Shown piece after piece: positions 63,617 to 64,000 of a stretch of DNA of 64,000 nucleotides; the stretch's first letter is position 1; each line of letters opens with the position of its first letter. Position numbers and translations under genes: made by a program. This DNA comes from Deltaproteobacteria bacterium (GTDB lineage: Bacteria > Myxococcota > Myxococcia > SLRQ01), in assembly GCA_007130885.1 (NCBI GenBank), contig SLRQ01000042.1, forward strand, positions 1-64,000. The letters are read 5' to 3'. The notes under the pieces were generated by a model. It saw only the letters and a program-made list of their open reading frames with translations. It was not told the origin of the DNA and ran no database searches.

Positions 63617-64000
63617 TCAATAAACCAGCCGGCCGACTCCTACTCCGGCCCAAGGCGTTATCCAGCCGCTCTCGAGCGGGTCATCCCGATCCTTCCATGC
63701 CGGCGGAAGCCTTAGTCGGTGCGTCCCCGCGCGAAGGAGGGCGCCGGACTCGATTCGTAAGAAGGAGCCGCCGTGAATCTCGAACTGCATGGTGGCGCCT
63801 ACTATGCCGAGGGCACCGCCGAACGAGAACCTCTCGGTTGCCACCTCTCCTTCGAACACACTGGGAGAGGCGTCAAGGAACATCCAGCCAATGCCCCCGC
63901 CTGCAAGCACGTCGAGACTCGTGCGGGGGGAAGATAGAAGACGTAAGCTGGCCTGGCCGAGCAGCATCGTCTCCTTCGAGTCGGCTTCCATGGCGGAGGT
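63617..64000 (-). CDS. Partial beta-barrel-like protein
   Basis: C-terminal part of a gene that continues past the window edge; the frame is open to base 64000. The visible residues alternate hydrophobic and polar in strand-like blocks (SLDVLAGGGIGWMFLDA, FSFGGALGIVGATMQFEI) and end in Tyr, as outer-membrane barrels often do. It stops shortly upstream of the sigma factor start on the same strand, so it may be in that operon. Function unknown. Confidence 0.5.
   Translation of the reverse strand, partial: TSAMEADSKETMLLGQASLRLLSSPRTSLDVLAGGGIGWMFLDASPSVFEGEVATERFSFGGALGIVGATMQFEIHGGSFLRIESGALLRAGTHRLRLPPAWKDRDDPLESGWITPWAGVGVGRLVY

Overview
The window looks like a chromosomal piece of an anaerobic or facultatively anaerobic bacterium of the deltaproteobacterial/myxobacterial sphere (Myxococcota, Bradymonadota or a related uncultured lineage). 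The lineage clues are indirect. They are several cysteine-rich lipoproteins with DxDC-type repeats, a C-terminal sorting tail of the MYXO-CTERM kind, a CarD-type regulator with a basic tail, a DUF4388-DnaJ-TPR protein, a protein resembling the MXAN_5187 family and a PilZ-like/TPR protein. No rRNA or tRNA gene and no CRISPR array was seen.

Region 1 (about 0.35-7.2 kb, minus strand) is a complete hdrCBA-flxDCBA operon. It encodes an NADH dehydrogenase/heterodisulfide reductase that is expected to bifurcate electrons from NADH to ferredoxin and a thiol/disulfide carrier. Region 2 (7.5-25.4 kb, plus strand, visibly lower in G+C where sampled) starts with the NADH-sensing repressor Rex, which has two Rex-like boxes just upstream. 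It continues with hydC, an unusual hydB fused to a GltD-like NADPH/FAD module, and the [FeFe]-hydrogenase catalytic subunit hydA. Next come a receiver-only protein, a sensory [FeFe]-hydrogenase fused to a histidine kinase, a receiver-histidine kinase hybrid, and the maturases hydG and hydF (no hydE). The block ends with an acyl-CoA hydrolase/transferase-GNAT fusion, an ADP-forming acetate-CoA ligase and a BioD/DRTGG protein. Together the genes describe fermentative disposal of NADH as H2, ATP formation from acetyl-CoA, and probable H2 sensing and NADH-dependent repression.

Region 3 (25.5-54.5 kb, higher G+C) is mostly cell envelope. It holds a HAMP-type membrane protein, Cys-rich lipoproteins, PBP1A, a Pal variant with a Cys-rich insert, a CpoB-like protein, SppA with an N-terminal barrel-like domain, a DUF4388-DnaJ-TPR protein and CarD with a histone-H1-like tail. 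It also holds a degenerate archaemetzincin, a multi-TM chemoreceptor-like protein, a PilZ-like/TPR protein, an outer-membrane barrel protein, an ABC exporter, a secreted alpha/beta hydrolase with an EDNG-repeat linker, and MltG.

Region 4 (54.8-64 kb) carries an orphan pair resembling a type III secretion translocator and its TPR chaperone, then rpsO-pnp, a large Kazal/ZU5-like Cys-rich lipoprotein, and an ECF sigma/FecR-type regulator pair behind a partial barrel-like gene at the window edge.
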